A stretch of DNA of 64,000 bases from the NCBI GenBank assembly GCA_002238785.1, contig MPNA01000016.1:1-64000 (forward strand). The letters run 5' to 3'. The translations under genes were made by a program, and so were the position numbers. The notes under the pieces were generated by a model. It saw only the letters and a list, made by a program, of their open reading frames with translations, searched no databases and was not told the origin of the DNA. Shown here in pieces: positions 55,120 through 63,609 of the stretch. Origin of the DNA: a bacterium OM1 bin76 (lineage in GTDB: Bacteria; Actinomycetota; Acidimicrobiia; Spongiisociales; ZC4RG35). How positions within the stretch are numbered: the stretch's first letter is position 1; each line of letters opens with the position of its first letter.

Positions 55120-55809
55120 TTAGATAAGGGGTCGACCGGTGAGAACGGCCCCGGGTTGGACTGCCAGCAAGGCACCCTGACGAACCGATATGTGCGCATC
55201 CGCTTCTGTAAAACGGTTAGAGACGCCCCGGGTGCTCCCCGCCGCCAGCGTTGCGTTCTCCAATGACCATTGGAGACCCTCGGCGGTCACTCCGATGGCA
55301 TGTCCGCCCAGCGGTATGAGTGAAACCAGATCTCCAGGTTTTCCATGAATCGTTGCCTGGTGGCGAACCACCGTGGCCAGATCTTCACCAGCCAACCAAA
55401 CGATCCCGGCGGTCAACCACCGGTGATCCCCTAACAGTTCAGCGTTGGCCAGCAGATGATCCAACCTCCCTCCGTGGCCTCCGACCACCACGACCTGTTC
55501 TGCCCTTGGCATCGCCGCCTCCATGGCCAACTCCAGGTCGGTGTAATCCTTGTCCTCGGAGTACTTCTGAACATCGCCATCATGCCTCTCGGCGGCATTC
55601 AGGGACACCGAGTCCAGGTCGCCCACCAGCAAATCAGCCTCGAAACCCAGGCGATGGGCATGATCCAGTCCCGAATCGGCGGCGATAGTAAACGCCCCGG
55701 CGGGAATCCAGCTAACAACCTCTACGGAAGGTGGATCACCACCGGCGAAAACCACTACCACTCGGGCCGAGATCTGAGCTTGCATCTGCATGAAGATAAT
55801 GGCTGGCAT
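55120..55809 (-). CDS. Thiamine pyrophosphokinase
   Basis: A 229-aa enzyme that transfers pyrophosphate from ATP to thiamine to make the cofactor TPP. The family signature is complete: AADSGLDHAHRLGFEADLLVGDLDS, then SEDKDYTDLELAM, and GGHGGRLDHLLAN. The exact start is unclear; ATGs at 55809, 55791 and one two codons later are possible, and I give the longest. No thiamine riboswitch is visible near it. It is convergent with the D-hydroxyacid dehydrogenase gene and divergent from the SLH protein. Confidence 0.92.
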   Translation of the reverse strand: MPAIIFMQMQAQISARVVVVFAGGDPPSVEVVSWIPAGAFTIAADSGLDHAHRLGFEADLLVGDLDSVSLNAAERHDGDVQKYSEDKDYTDLELAMEAAMPRAEQVVVVGGHGGRLDHLLANAELLGDHRWLTAGIVWLAGEDLATVVRHQATIHGKPGDLVSLIPLGGHAIGVTAEGLQWSLENATLAAGSTRGVSNRFTEADAHISVRQGALLAVQPGAVLTGRPLI

Positions 55810-55895
55810 GAAAACACTGGCTGCCTACCACAGGGAGTCACCCAGCAGGCTATCCTGAACCCTAAGCGACCAGACCCGTTAGGTGTTCGACAATA

Positions 55896-57530
55896 ATACG
55901 TAAGATCCTTCTCCTCCTTCTGGCGGGGTTGACATTGATCCTGACCGTTTCTCCGGCGGGTGCCTACCAAGCCACTGATCCCTACGATTCGGACCCTCTG
56001 CGCCTCGTCGCCTTTCGCGGGAAGAACCTACCGGTTGGGACCACTGTCGTCAATGTGTGGATCTGCGGCCTCCCAGACGATGACAATGTCATCGACATCA
56101 ATGAGGCGGTAAGGGTCTTGGAGACTGAACACGCTCCTCTGCTGTCTTGGATCTCAGGGGGACGCTATCGCCTTGAGATCAAAGCCGCCGCGACTGTACG
56201 AGCAATTCCCTACAGTTGGTCGGGCCTCTATACATACAGGTGTGAAGGCCGTCCCGAGAGGGCAGGTGTCGACAGTCCGTGGACCGGACACGCGGTGTTG
56301 CGATATCGCGGGAACATACGCGGCTCCCTGTACACAGCAGTCGACTTCGCAAAGGACCCGGTGGTGGCGAATCTGGCGTGGGCGGGGTACGTCACTCCAG
56401 CGATCTTCGGAGAGAGCATTTCGCATTTGAATAGGATGCTGTCCGGTAGAGGTAAGATACCGTCCACAGCAACCGATTTCCCTGTGGTGGAAGGGGCCTA
56501 TTCCTTTACCCCCGTCGACACAGACTTCTTTTCCGGGTATGACCTCGGTACGTCAGCCATCAATCGGTATTCACTGGGCTGGATCGACCCTGAGGACGTC
56601 ACCGTTCATGGTGGCGGGAACGCCAGGTATCGGATTGGCGCCCTCGGAAGCGATCACCAGCAGATGTTGATATTCCCTTCCTCGAGCAGTCCACACGTCT
56701 TTGACTCCTTGGGTGTTCGCCTAAAGCAGGGATACGACGCCAACCTAACCAGAGAAGGGGTCGAAATAACCCGTGTAGACCAGCGCGGGAGCGCTTGTCC
56801 GGATTGGGCACATAGATACTCCACACTCTGCGTGGAGACATACCGCTCCCAATGGTGGCCGAAAGGTCCGAGGTTTTTCGATGTCGGCGATTCAATCGAT
56901 CTGGACGAATTCAGAGTGGAAGTAGTGGAGAGGGACGGCAACAGCTTCGTGTTGGAAGTAACTACCTTATTCGATGGCCGGTTCGTAGACGTGGTAGATG
57001 CTCACAGGAGCCACAAAGAGGACATCGAGACGCTCGCCGGCGCAGGGGTCACAGTTGGTTGCAACCGATCAGGCACCTGGTTCTGCCCGGATCAAACAGT
57101 AACCAGGGCGGAGATGGCAGCATTCATCCTTCGAGCTTTAGGAGTGGAAGTCGACCGCAGCCAGCGGGAGACCGCATTCGAGGATGTGAATCCCACCAGC
57201 AGGTTGGCGCCATATGTAGCAAAAGTCACCGAGTTGGGGATTATTCCTCCCCGCTCCAGGATCGGCTTTGATCCAAACGGTCCAGTGACCCGGGCCGACA
57301 TGGCATGGTTCATGGTTCGGGCGATCGAGTCATTGGATCCGGTGGCCGAGCCTGCCGGCTTGTTTGCCGATGTCGAAGATCCAGACCTCAAACCGGCGGT
57401 TGAAGCCTTGTATTCGGCAGACGTGACAAAGGGATGCGGAGTGGAACCGTTGATCTACTGTCCTGATCGTCCCGTCAATCGAGATCAGATGGCGTCCTTC
57501 CTGGTAAGAGCCTTCGACCTGGCTTCATAG
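55896..57530 (+). CDS. Secreted protein with three SLH-like repeats and a degenerate M6-like peptidase domain
   Basis: A secreted cell-surface protein. The frame upstream of the first TTG (55929) encodes IRKILLLLLAGLTLILTVSP, a good signal peptide that a TTG start would lose, so translation may begin at ATA 55896, an unusual start. Numbered from the TTG, residues 15-340 resemble metalloprotease-like surface proteins of Acidimicrobiia (NRYSLGWIDPEDV near 212-224), but the expected HExxH site reads FGESISHLNR, so it is probably inactive. The three SLH-like units (about 351-405, 416-467, 478-531) carry TRAEMAAFILRAL, TRADMAWFMVRAI and NRDQMASFLVRAF and would bind the cell wall. Confidence 0.72.
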   Translation: MRKILLLLLAGLTLILTVSPAGAYQATDPYDSDPLRLVAFRGKNLPVGTTVVNVWICGLPDDDNVIDINEAVRVLETEHAPLLSWISGGRYRLEIKAAATVRAIPYSWSGLYTYRCEGRPERAGVDSPWTGHAVLRYRGNIRGSLYTAVDFAKDPVVANLAWAGYVTPAIFGESISHLNRMLSGRGKIPSTATDFPVVEGAYSFTPVDTDFFSGYDLGTSAINRYSLGWIDPEDVTVHGGGNARYRIGALGSDHQQMLIFPSSSSPHVFDSLGVRLKQGYDANLTREGVEITRVDQRGSACPDWAHRYSTLCVETYRSQWWPKGPRFFDVGDSIDLDEFRVEVVERDGNSFVLEVTTLFDGRFVDVVDAHRSHKEDIETLAGAGVTVGCNRSGTWFCPDQTVTRAEMAAFILRALGVEVDRSQRETAFEDVNPTSRLAPYVAKVTELGIIPPRSRIGFDPNGPVTRADMAWFMVRAIESLDPVAEPAGLFADVEDPDLKPAVEALYSADVTKGCGVEPLIYCPDRPVNRDQMASFLVRAFDLAS

Positions 57531-57634
57531 AAGCCCCCCATCTACAAAGGATCCCGATCCAATCCCACCGAAAGGATTCGAGGAATTCGATCCTTGTAGA
57601 GTTGCAAGAGTCCCGCAGAGTATGTCAACCACTT

Positions 57635-58750
57635 ATGCCGTCTGCTGATCCAATCCGATCCATTCGGAAACTTGCCGTCCTGACCTCAGGAGGAGACGCT
57701 CCCGGTATGAACGCCGCCATCGTGTCAGTGGTGAAGGTGGCAGCGATGGCCGGGGTGAACGTAGTCGGGGTTGAGGATGGTTACGAAGGGCTGATCAACG
57801 GTGCCCTGCGGCCTCTCGTTGAACCAGATCCACGTACCGGAGTTCTGGCGCCGATCCCCGATTTGACCGGGGTGGGAGGTCAAGGGGGAACCATGTTGGG
57901 AACGGCCCGCTGCCCGCGTTTCCGAGATCCCACCTATCGAGCCCTTGCCGTGCAGTGGCTACGGGCTGCCAGCGTAGAGGGGCTGGTGGTCATTGGTGGG
58001 AATGGTTCGATGGCGGGCGCCCATGCCTTGTGGTCGGAGCACGGGCTGCCCACCGTGGGTATTCCCGCCTCGATCGACAACGACATCGGACACACCCGAG
58101 AGGCTCTGGGGGTGGACACAGCCCTCAACACCATCGTGGATGCCTGCGATCGCATCAGTGACACCGCCAGATCTCACCGCCGAGCTTTCGTCGTGGAGGT
58201 AATGGGGCGCGACTGCGGGTATCTTGCGTTGGCGGGAGGAGTGGCCACCCGCGCCGATGCGGTCCTCCTTCCCGAGAAGAATCCCGAGCTCCACCAGGTC
58301 TTGAAGAAGCTGGAGACCATAGTCCGGCATCGACTCTCGGACCATCGGGAGAAGAAAAAGGTCCTGATCCTCAAAGCCGAAGGGGTCAAGATCCCCACCC
58401 AAACCCTGGTGGACGATCTTTCAACCGCGGTCTCGGATATGGAAGATGTCGAGGTGAGAGCAACCGTGTTGGGACACATCGTCCGAGGAGGCGACCCCAC
58501 ATTCCGTGACAGGTTGCTGGCCAGTCGGTTCGCCCTGGTTGCGGTCCAGTCGATTCTGGCGGGGGAGTCAGGCATCATGGTCTGCTGGTCGGTGTCCGAC
58601 TATGGGAAGGCCACCAGCGACGCCTTCGTGAGGCTTTTCTCGCTTGATTCCGTGCTACGGGAAACCAAGGCCCTGACCGAGGGAACATCCGACCTTCAGA
58701 ATGAAAGGATCCACCGTTTGGATGCAATCCACGGCGTACTTGCATTCTGA
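57635..58750 (+). CDS. 6-phosphofructokinase
   Basis: A 371-aa glycolytic enzyme that phosphorylates fructose-6-phosphate. The nucleotide-binding LTSGGDAPGMNAAI, the substrate-site EVMGRDCGYLAL and the HIVRGGDPTFRDR segment are typical. Two catalytic loops differ from E. coli: GGNGS replaces GGDGS, and IPASIDNDI replaces PGTIDND, with the base Asp kept. The phosphate donor is therefore uncertain; PPi types usually have GGDDS. An ATG at 57635 is chosen although a TTG 33 bases upstream would lengthen it. Confidence 0.88.
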   Translation: MPSADPIRSIRKLAVLTSGGDAPGMNAAIVSVVKVAAMAGVNVVGVEDGYEGLINGALRPLVEPDPRTGVLAPIPDLTGVGGQGGTMLGTARCPRFRDPTYRALAVQWLRAASVEGLVVIGGNGSMAGAHALWSEHGLPTVGIPASIDNDIGHTREALGVDTALNTIVDACDRISDTARSHRRAFVVEVMGRDCGYLALAGGVATRADAVLLPEKNPELHQVLKKLETIVRHRLSDHREKKKVLILKAEGVKIPTQTLVDDLSTAVSDMEDVEVRATVLGHIVRGGDPTFRDRLLASRFALVAVQSILAGESGIMVCWSVSDYGKATSDAFVRLFSLDSVLRETKALTEGTSDLQNERIHRLDAIHGVLAF

Positions 58751-59059
58751 ACCTTCTCCGGAAGTAACGGAGACACCGTCCTTACGTCTTATAGGAGGCC
58801 TAGGCAGCGGGTTCTAGGACCGGGGTGCCTGACAGCTCCAGGGAGCCTCACTCCCAGATCAGTCGGGAGTGGGATAGAGGAGAAGCCAGGACTTCCCCGG
58901 CGGGTGATCCATTCCCAGGAGGTGGGGGATGGGAAGACCTGCAAGTATCGGTCTCTTCATTTACGCTGAACTCCCCGGTGGGCCTTGATGTGAAGCGTCG
59001 GATGCTCCCGAGTCACGGTGTTCTCACCCCTACAGCAAGGCCCGTCAATTGCAGGGGCC

Positions 59060-59400
59060 AACTTAACATAACGTAACTGCCAATCCCCGCAGTTCGTCCG
59101 GCCTGATTCTACCCTTGTCAGCCCCTCTGCCTGGCCAACCCCAGCACTTCGGCTGAAATTGATCTTTGTCCGCCCGGCGTTCGATCCGACAGGTCCGGTA
59201 CCGGTGAAAGGCCACCCGTCGCAACTGGGCAAAGAGACCGGCACCCACACGCACCTGGGATCGAAAGAAACGTCGAGACCTGCGAAATGGAGAAGCGAAA
59301 CAAATCGGAAGGGGGGCGACTAGCGTGGGTTCAATAGACGCAAGGGCCGAATCTCCGTCACTGTAGTCAATATGTCCCATAATCACCGTTATGTTAAGTT
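59060..59400. mobile_element. MITE-like unit with 14-bp inverted ends
   Basis: The 14 bases aacttaacataacg at 59060-59073 recur as their exact complement at 59387-59400, bounding a 341-base unit. The inner sequence has no transposase. No clear target duplication was seen. It could be a MITE, a remnant of a larger element, or a pair of regulatory sites. Confidence 0.45.
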
Positions 59401-59416
59401 AGTCTTTCCATGGGAT

Positions 59417-59507
59417 GCTTGCCCACGCACAGGCGGGGATAGACCTTCCCATTCCCCAATCTCCCGGCCATGTCGTGTCGGTTCCCCCGCACATGCGGGG
59501 TACCACC
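59417..59507 (+). CRISPR. Vestigial type I-E-like CRISPR repeat pair
   Basis: Two 29-base units, 59417-59445 and 59479-59507, share 19 positions, including a central CCCxC-GCACA-x-GCGGGG and a terminal ACC. They start 62 bases apart with a 33-base spacer, matching the 29 + 32/33 period of type I-E arrays. No third repeat and no cas gene is in the window, so this looks like a decayed remnant. Confidence 0.45.
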
Positions 59508-59666
59508 GGCGGACAGGGGTTCCGGGGAGGTGCAGTCTGAACCATTCGGCATAGTCCAGCTACTTGTTCTCTCCATCAGCGGCGGCATTACCTGGGTCTC
59601 TGGCCGCAGACGGCCGGGTGTTGATCGGTTGGTTCGTCTCGGCGCCACCAGGATCGGTCATTCAAA

Positions 59667-60191
59667 TCACCCAATGTCCCCGTCAGGTCGTAGCATCCAT
59701 CGGGGAATATTGAGCGTTGCGACCACCCCCTCGACTCCTTGGGTGCTTTTTCCTATCAGGTAACCCTCTCCTTGAGTACCCACGAATGCCACGGTTCCCG
59801 TTTCCAACAGCAGACCGATTCCTGTCTCGGTACGCTGAAGCACCGACGGCAGCCCTATGCCCCGCTGATCATCGGCGGTGCCGGACACTCCTTGGAATGC
59901 CCATCGGACCGCGGTGCCCTCATCCATGGCTCCATAAGCCTGTTGAAGGCTGTGGTGGATTCCCCATCCCCGGTCTCGGATGACGACATGCAGATGGGTC
60001 TCGGAGAGTTCCATCAGACAGTCACCCCCGTTTGTTCCCGAATGGAACACAGCGTTGTCCACCAGTTCTCTGATCATGTACAGCAACCCGTGCGCCCACT
60101 CGCCCTCCACCAGGTCTCCTATGACTTGGCGGATTTGCACAGCAACCGCTCCGACGGTGGTGGCGTCGAAACCCGATTGGTACCGGATCAT
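59667..60191 (-). CDS. Stand-alone GHKL (HATPase_c) ATP-binding protein
   Basis: A 174-aa protein consisting of little more than a GHKL ATP-binding fold. The N-box is RELVDNAVFH (Glu42, Asn46), the G1 box is IRDRGWGI (Asp73, Gly75, Gly77) and the G2 box is QRGIGLPSVL (Gly111, Gly113). No dimerisation, sensor or receiver domain is present, which resembles anti-sigma factors or serine kinases of the SpoIIAB/RsbW type. The ATG overlaps the stop of the upstream gene by four bases, so the two are coupled. No sigma or STAS protein is in view; the partner may be the upstream 115-aa protein. Confidence 0.75.
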   Translation of the reverse strand: MIRYQSGFDATTVGAVAVQIRQVIGDLVEGEWAHGLLYMIRELVDNAVFHSGTNGGDCLMELSETHLHVVIRDRGWGIHHSLQQAYGAMDEGTAVRWAFQGVSGTADDQRGIGLPSVLQRTETGIGLLLETGTVAFVGTQGEGYLIGKSTQGVEGVVATLNIPRWMLRPDGDIG

Positions 60192-60535
60192 ATGGAGACA
60201 GACACTCGAGAAGAGTCGATCAGCACCCCGAGGATCTCCTGCAGTCGCTCTGTTGCCGTTTCAGGGGGGTAAGGACGACCGTTTTCGTCGACGATGCGAC
60301 CCTGCCAATACCTGGTCTCGTGTTTTATGCCCACAGTGAATCCGAACACCGGCGCGAATCCCCCCTCAACCGGGACCACGAACACCATCACCTGACAGGG
60401 CGCCTGGGGAACAGGTTCGCAGAACAGGGCCGATGATCCGATCGATCTCCATTCGAATTGGCTCTCCGTCGCCAATTGCGCGAGGTATCGACCGGCCTGC
60501 TTTTTGGCTTCGGCAGCGTTCGGGTAAACCACCAT
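60188..60535 (-). CDS. Unknown 115-aa protein coupled to the GHKL gene
   Basis: A 115-aa soluble protein, not recognised. It starts MVVYPNAAEAKKQAGRYLAQ, has a beta-rich middle (VMVFVVPVEGGFAPVFGFTVG) and a helical end. It overlaps the GHKL gene by four bases (ATGA), so the two products should be made in similar amounts and may form a complex. It is divergent from the NYN/OST-HTH gene across a 199-base gap. Confidence 0.7.
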   Translation of the reverse strand: MVVYPNAAEAKKQAGRYLAQLATESQFEWRSIGSSALFCEPVPQAPCQVMVFVVPVEGGFAPVFGFTVGIKHETRYWQGRIVDENGRPYPPETATERLQEILGVLIDSSRVSVSI

Positions 60536-60734
60536 GGTTTTAGCTTATCCCTTGAGCGTGACACCTCTTGGTGTGCTGTACCGTTTCGAGTGCACCACTC
60601 GCCCAAGAGTGCCTTGCCACACCACCCGTGACGGACTGTTGGGGCTTCACTCCGATGATGACCTCCCCGCCCGAAGCACCACCCACCAAGTGGTAGGATG
60701 GGTGAACCGCCACCGCTTGAGAAGACTACCGACC

Positions 60735-61472
60735 ATGCCACCGCAGGATTCGCACCCCAATCACATCGCGTTGCTGGTGGATGGAGACAACGCACAACCG
60801 TCTCTCATCGAGCCCATATTGACCGAGGTGGCGAGGCACGGCAGTATCACCACCAGGCGCATCTATGGAGACTGGACAACACCTCATATGTCCGGTTGGA
60901 AGGAAGTTCTGCAGACCTACGCCATCCAACCCATTCAGCAGTTCCGGTTTACGGTGGGCAAGAACGCCACCGACAGCGCCCTGATAATCGATGCCATGGA
61001 TCTGCTGCATGCCGGAACGGTTGACGGATTCTGCATAGTGTCCAGCGACAGCGACTACACCAGGTTGGCCACACGCATACGGGAGGAGGGACTCTTCGTG
61101 ATGGGGATAGGCCGCATGCAGACACCGAGTTCCCTGGTCAACGCCTGTGAGGTGTTCGTCTACACCGAGAATCTCACTTCCTCGGACCAAGAACCAAAGG
61201 AGCGGGCCGCACCCTCGCAACCCGCGAAGTGGATCACCACGGTCGGGCTTGCCGTGGAGACAGCTATAGAGACCGGTGACGAAGAAGACGGCTGGGTGAT
61301 GCTCAGTATCGTCGGCAGCCAGATCCGCAAACTGGATCCGGCATTCGATCCCCGCACCTATGGATACTCGCGATTGTCGCTTCTCGTCAAGTCGGCGCCT
61401 AACAAGTTTGAAACCAGTGAGAGGGCAATCAGTGGACACAAACAGCTTTTCATAAGACGGTCCTCGAAATAG
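60735..61472 (+). CDS. NYN (LabA/PIN-like) RNase with C-terminal OST-HTH/LOTUS domain
   Basis: A 245-aa protein. The NYN domain (about residues 8-145) has the acidic metal site: Asp16 and Asp18 in LLVDGDNAQ, Asp80 in NATDSALIIDAMD, and Asp105/Asp107 in SSDSDYTRLA. These residues are typical of active metal-dependent RNases. The C-terminal region (about 165-242) fits an OST-HTH/LOTUS domain, a predicted RNA-binding winged helix found with NYN in bacterial LabA-like proteins. ATG 60735 is chosen; an upstream in-frame GTG is possible. Confidence 0.85.
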   Translation: MPPQDSHPNHIALLVDGDNAQPSLIEPILTEVARHGSITTRRIYGDWTTPHMSGWKEVLQTYAIQPIQQFRFTVGKNATDSALIIDAMDLLHAGTVDGFCIVSSDSDYTRLATRIREEGLFVMGIGRMQTPSSLVNACEVFVYTENLTSSDQEPKERAAPSQPAKWITTVGLAVETAIETGDEEDGWVMLSIVGSQIRKLDPAFDPRTYGYSRLSLLVKSAPNKFETSERAISGHKQLFIRRSSK

Positions 61473-61616
61473 CCGGAGGAAGAAAGGGCCCTGCCCGGAG
61501 GAAAGATCGGAGAGCATCGACCTCACCTCTTGCCACCAACCTGTCCCCGGTCGGCGGTGGCGTTCCGGCCGGGATCAGGATGCTGTAAGGTGTACCTCAC
61601 TCCACAACGGGCGGGC

Positions 61617-61886
61617 ATGACGACTGAGTCCAGCATGCGAATCCACATCGAGAAGGCAGGCGTGGTGGCCATGGCCATGTCGGCCGCGGAGGCATTCCCG
61701 CTGTTCAATGCGGAAGGTGAGCGACGATGGGTGGCAGGGTGGGACCCGCACTGTGTGTACCCGCTTGAGTCCGGCGTGGGAGAGGGTGCGGTTTTTCTGA
61801 CCCGCAAGGGCACGGGAACCGCCACCTGGGTGCAGACGCGCCATGATCCCGCCGCCGGGGTGGCCCTGCAACAGGGGATCTACTAG
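61617..61886 (+). pseudogene. SRPBCC-fold gene, truncated after about 85 residues
   Basis: An 89-aa product that matches the first half of an SRPBCC (START-like) protein: MSAAEAFPLFNAEGERRWVAGWDP, then GAVFLTRKGTGTATWVQTRHDP. Full-length members have about 150 residues. The frame ends QQGIY, with the stop overlapping that of the convergent acyl-CoA ligase. The second half of the fold is missing, so a deletion probably joined the two genes here. Confidence 0.65.
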
Positions 61887-63526
61887 GCCGAATCAATCCC
61901 GGCGGCTTGCTTCAGGCCGAGTTCGGCGATCGAAGCCTCCCGCATCTCCACCTTGCGGACCTTGCCGGTGACGGTCATGGGGAAGTCATTGACGAACTTC
62001 ACGTAGTGAGGGACCTTGAAGTGGGCGATGCGACCCCGGCAGAAGTCCTTGATCTCCTCCGCGGATGATTGCGCGCCTTCCCGCAGTTTGATCCAGGCCA
62101 TCACCTGCTCTCCGTACTTGACATCGGGCACGCCGATTACCTGAACGTCCTCGATGGCCGGATGCCCGTACAGGTACTCCTCGATCTCCCGCGGGTAGAT
62201 GTTCTCGCCTCCCCTGATGATCATGTCCTTGATCCGCCCGACGATGTTCACATAGCCATCCGAGTCCATCGTGGCGAGGTCACCGGTGTGCATCCAGCCT
62301 TCGGCGTCGATCGCCTCCGCCGTCCTCTCCGGATCATTCCAGTAGCCCAGCATGACCGAGTAGCCACGGGTGCAGAGTTCGCCGTCCCTGCCCCGCTCCA
62401 CCGTCTTGCCGCTGCCGGGATCGATGATCTTGATCTCAACGTGGGGGTGGACGCGCCCGACGGTGGAGACCCGTCTGGAGATGTCGTCGGTGGTCATCGT
62501 CTGGGTTGACACCGGGGATGTCTCCGTCATGCCGTAGGCGATGGTCACTTCTGTCATGTTCATGTCGGATATGACCTGCTTCATGACCTCCACCGGGCAC
62601 GGTGATCCGGCCATGATCCCGGTTCGAAGGGACGACAGGTCGAAGGACTTCAGATCGGGATGGGCAAGCTCGGCGATGAACATGGTCGGCACCCCGTACA
62701 GGCTGGTGCACCTCTCCCCCTGCACGGCGGTCAGAACCTCCTCGGGATCGAATCCAGGGCCCGGGAGGATGATCGCCGACCCGTGGGTGGTGCACGCCAG
62801 GGTGCCCAGCACCATCCCGAAACAGTGGTAAAGCGGGACCGGGATGCACACCCGGTCTATCTCGGTGTAGGCGCACGCCTCGCCGATGAACAACGCATTG
62901 TTCAGGATGTTGGAGTGGCTGAGAGTGGCGCCCTTGGGAAAGCCCGTGGTACCCGAGGTGTACTGGATGTTGATGGGGTCGTCGTGATGCAACCCGGCCA
63001 TCCGCTCGCCCAGAGTCTCCTCCAAGGATTCGCTGCCTGGTTCCATCAGAGCATCCCACTGCGGCGTACCGAGGAAGATCACCCGTTCAAGATCGTCAAG
63101 ATCGTCCCGTATCTCAGAGACCATGGCCCGGTAATCGGATGACAGGTGCTTCTGAGCCGAAACCAGTACCCGACATCCCGACTGCGCCAGCGCGTAGCGC
63201 ACCTCGTGAGTACGGTAAGCGGGGTTGAGGTTCACCAAGATGACCCCGGCCTTGGCGGTTGCGTACTGGAGCCACACCCACTCCGCGCAGTTCGGGCTCC
63301 AGGTACCCACCCGGTCACCGACCTGCAGGCCAAGACGGAGCAAGCCCATCGCCAGCAGGTTCACCGAATCATCGAACTCCTGGTAGCTCTGGCGGATTCC
63401 CTGGTGTACGGAGACCATGGCGTCCATATCCGGAAACCGGGCGACCATCGACTCGAGGTTCTCGCCGATGGTTTCCCGTAACAGGGGTGTCGTTGTGTCA
63501 CCGCTTGCGTACGCTAAGGCCGGCAT
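61883..63526 (-). CDS. AMP-binding acyl-CoA synthetase (FadD-like)
   Basis: A 547-aa adenylate-forming fatty acid-CoA ligase. The ATP-binding motif [19 protein letters not shown], the gate [12 protein letters not shown], the hinge [22 protein letters not shown] with [15 protein letters not shown], and the catalytic Lys in [15 protein letters not shown] are intact. It resembles medium/long-chain enzymes like those encoded beside SRPBCC-type or fatty-acid genes. It is a single gene whose 3' end meets the truncated SRPBCC gene. Confidence 0.94.
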   Translation of the reverse strand: MPALAYASGDTTTPLLRETIGENLESMVARFPDMDAMVSVHQGIRQSYQEFDDSVNLLAMGLLRLGLQVGDRVGTWSPNCAEWVWLQYATAKAGVILVNLNPAYRTHEVRYALAQSGCRVLVSAQKHLSSDYRAMVSEIRDDLDDLERVIFLGTPQWDALMEPGSESLEETLGERMAGLHHDDPINIQYTSGTTGFPKGATLSHSNILNNALFIGEACAYTEIDRVCIPVPLYHCFGMVLGTLACTTHGSAIILPGPGFDPEEVLTAVQGERCTSLYGVPTMFIAELAHPDLKSFDLSSLRTGIMAGSPCPVEVMKQVISDMNMTEVTIAYGMTETSPVSTQTMTTDDISRRVSTVGRVHPHVEIKIIDPGSGKTVERGRDGELCTRGYSVMLGYWNDPERTAEAIDAEGWMHTGDLATMDSDGYVNIVGRIKDMIIRGGENIYPREIEEYLYGHPAIEDVQVIGVPDVKYGEQVMAWIKLREGAQSSAEEIKDFCRGRIAHFKVPHYVKFVNDFPMTVTGKVRKVEMREASIAELGLKQAAGIDSA

Positions 63527-63609
63527 GTCGTCCTCCCGATCGAAGACCTGTCAGGGACTATATCAGGCCGCCATAAAAGCCATCCCACCACTGCCTTCCT
63601 AAGCTCCCG

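Larger units (their letters stand above)
58751..59666. other. Gene-poor 0.9-kb stretch with repeats
   Basis: No supported gene. It contains hairpins after pfk (58755-58773, tctccg/cggaga; 58849-58871, cactccc/gggagtg), a 341-base unit bounded by 14-bp inverted repeats and a pair of degenerate CRISPR-like repeats. The reading frames in it look like repeat translations or noise. Confidence 0.6.

Noticed and set aside
55820-55895. Thiamine riboswitch near the thiamine pyrophosphokinase gene
   Set aside because: The conserved CTGAGA and related TPP blocks are not seen.
59063-59386. A 107-codon frame inside the MITE-like unit
   Set aside because: It starts and ends in the inverted repeats and is Arg-rich without motifs; likely chance.
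59372-59554. A 60-codon frame with PRTGGDRP and SPAHAG
   Set aside because: This is the well-known spurious translation of CRISPR-type repeats, used here as evidence for the repeat pair and not as a gene.
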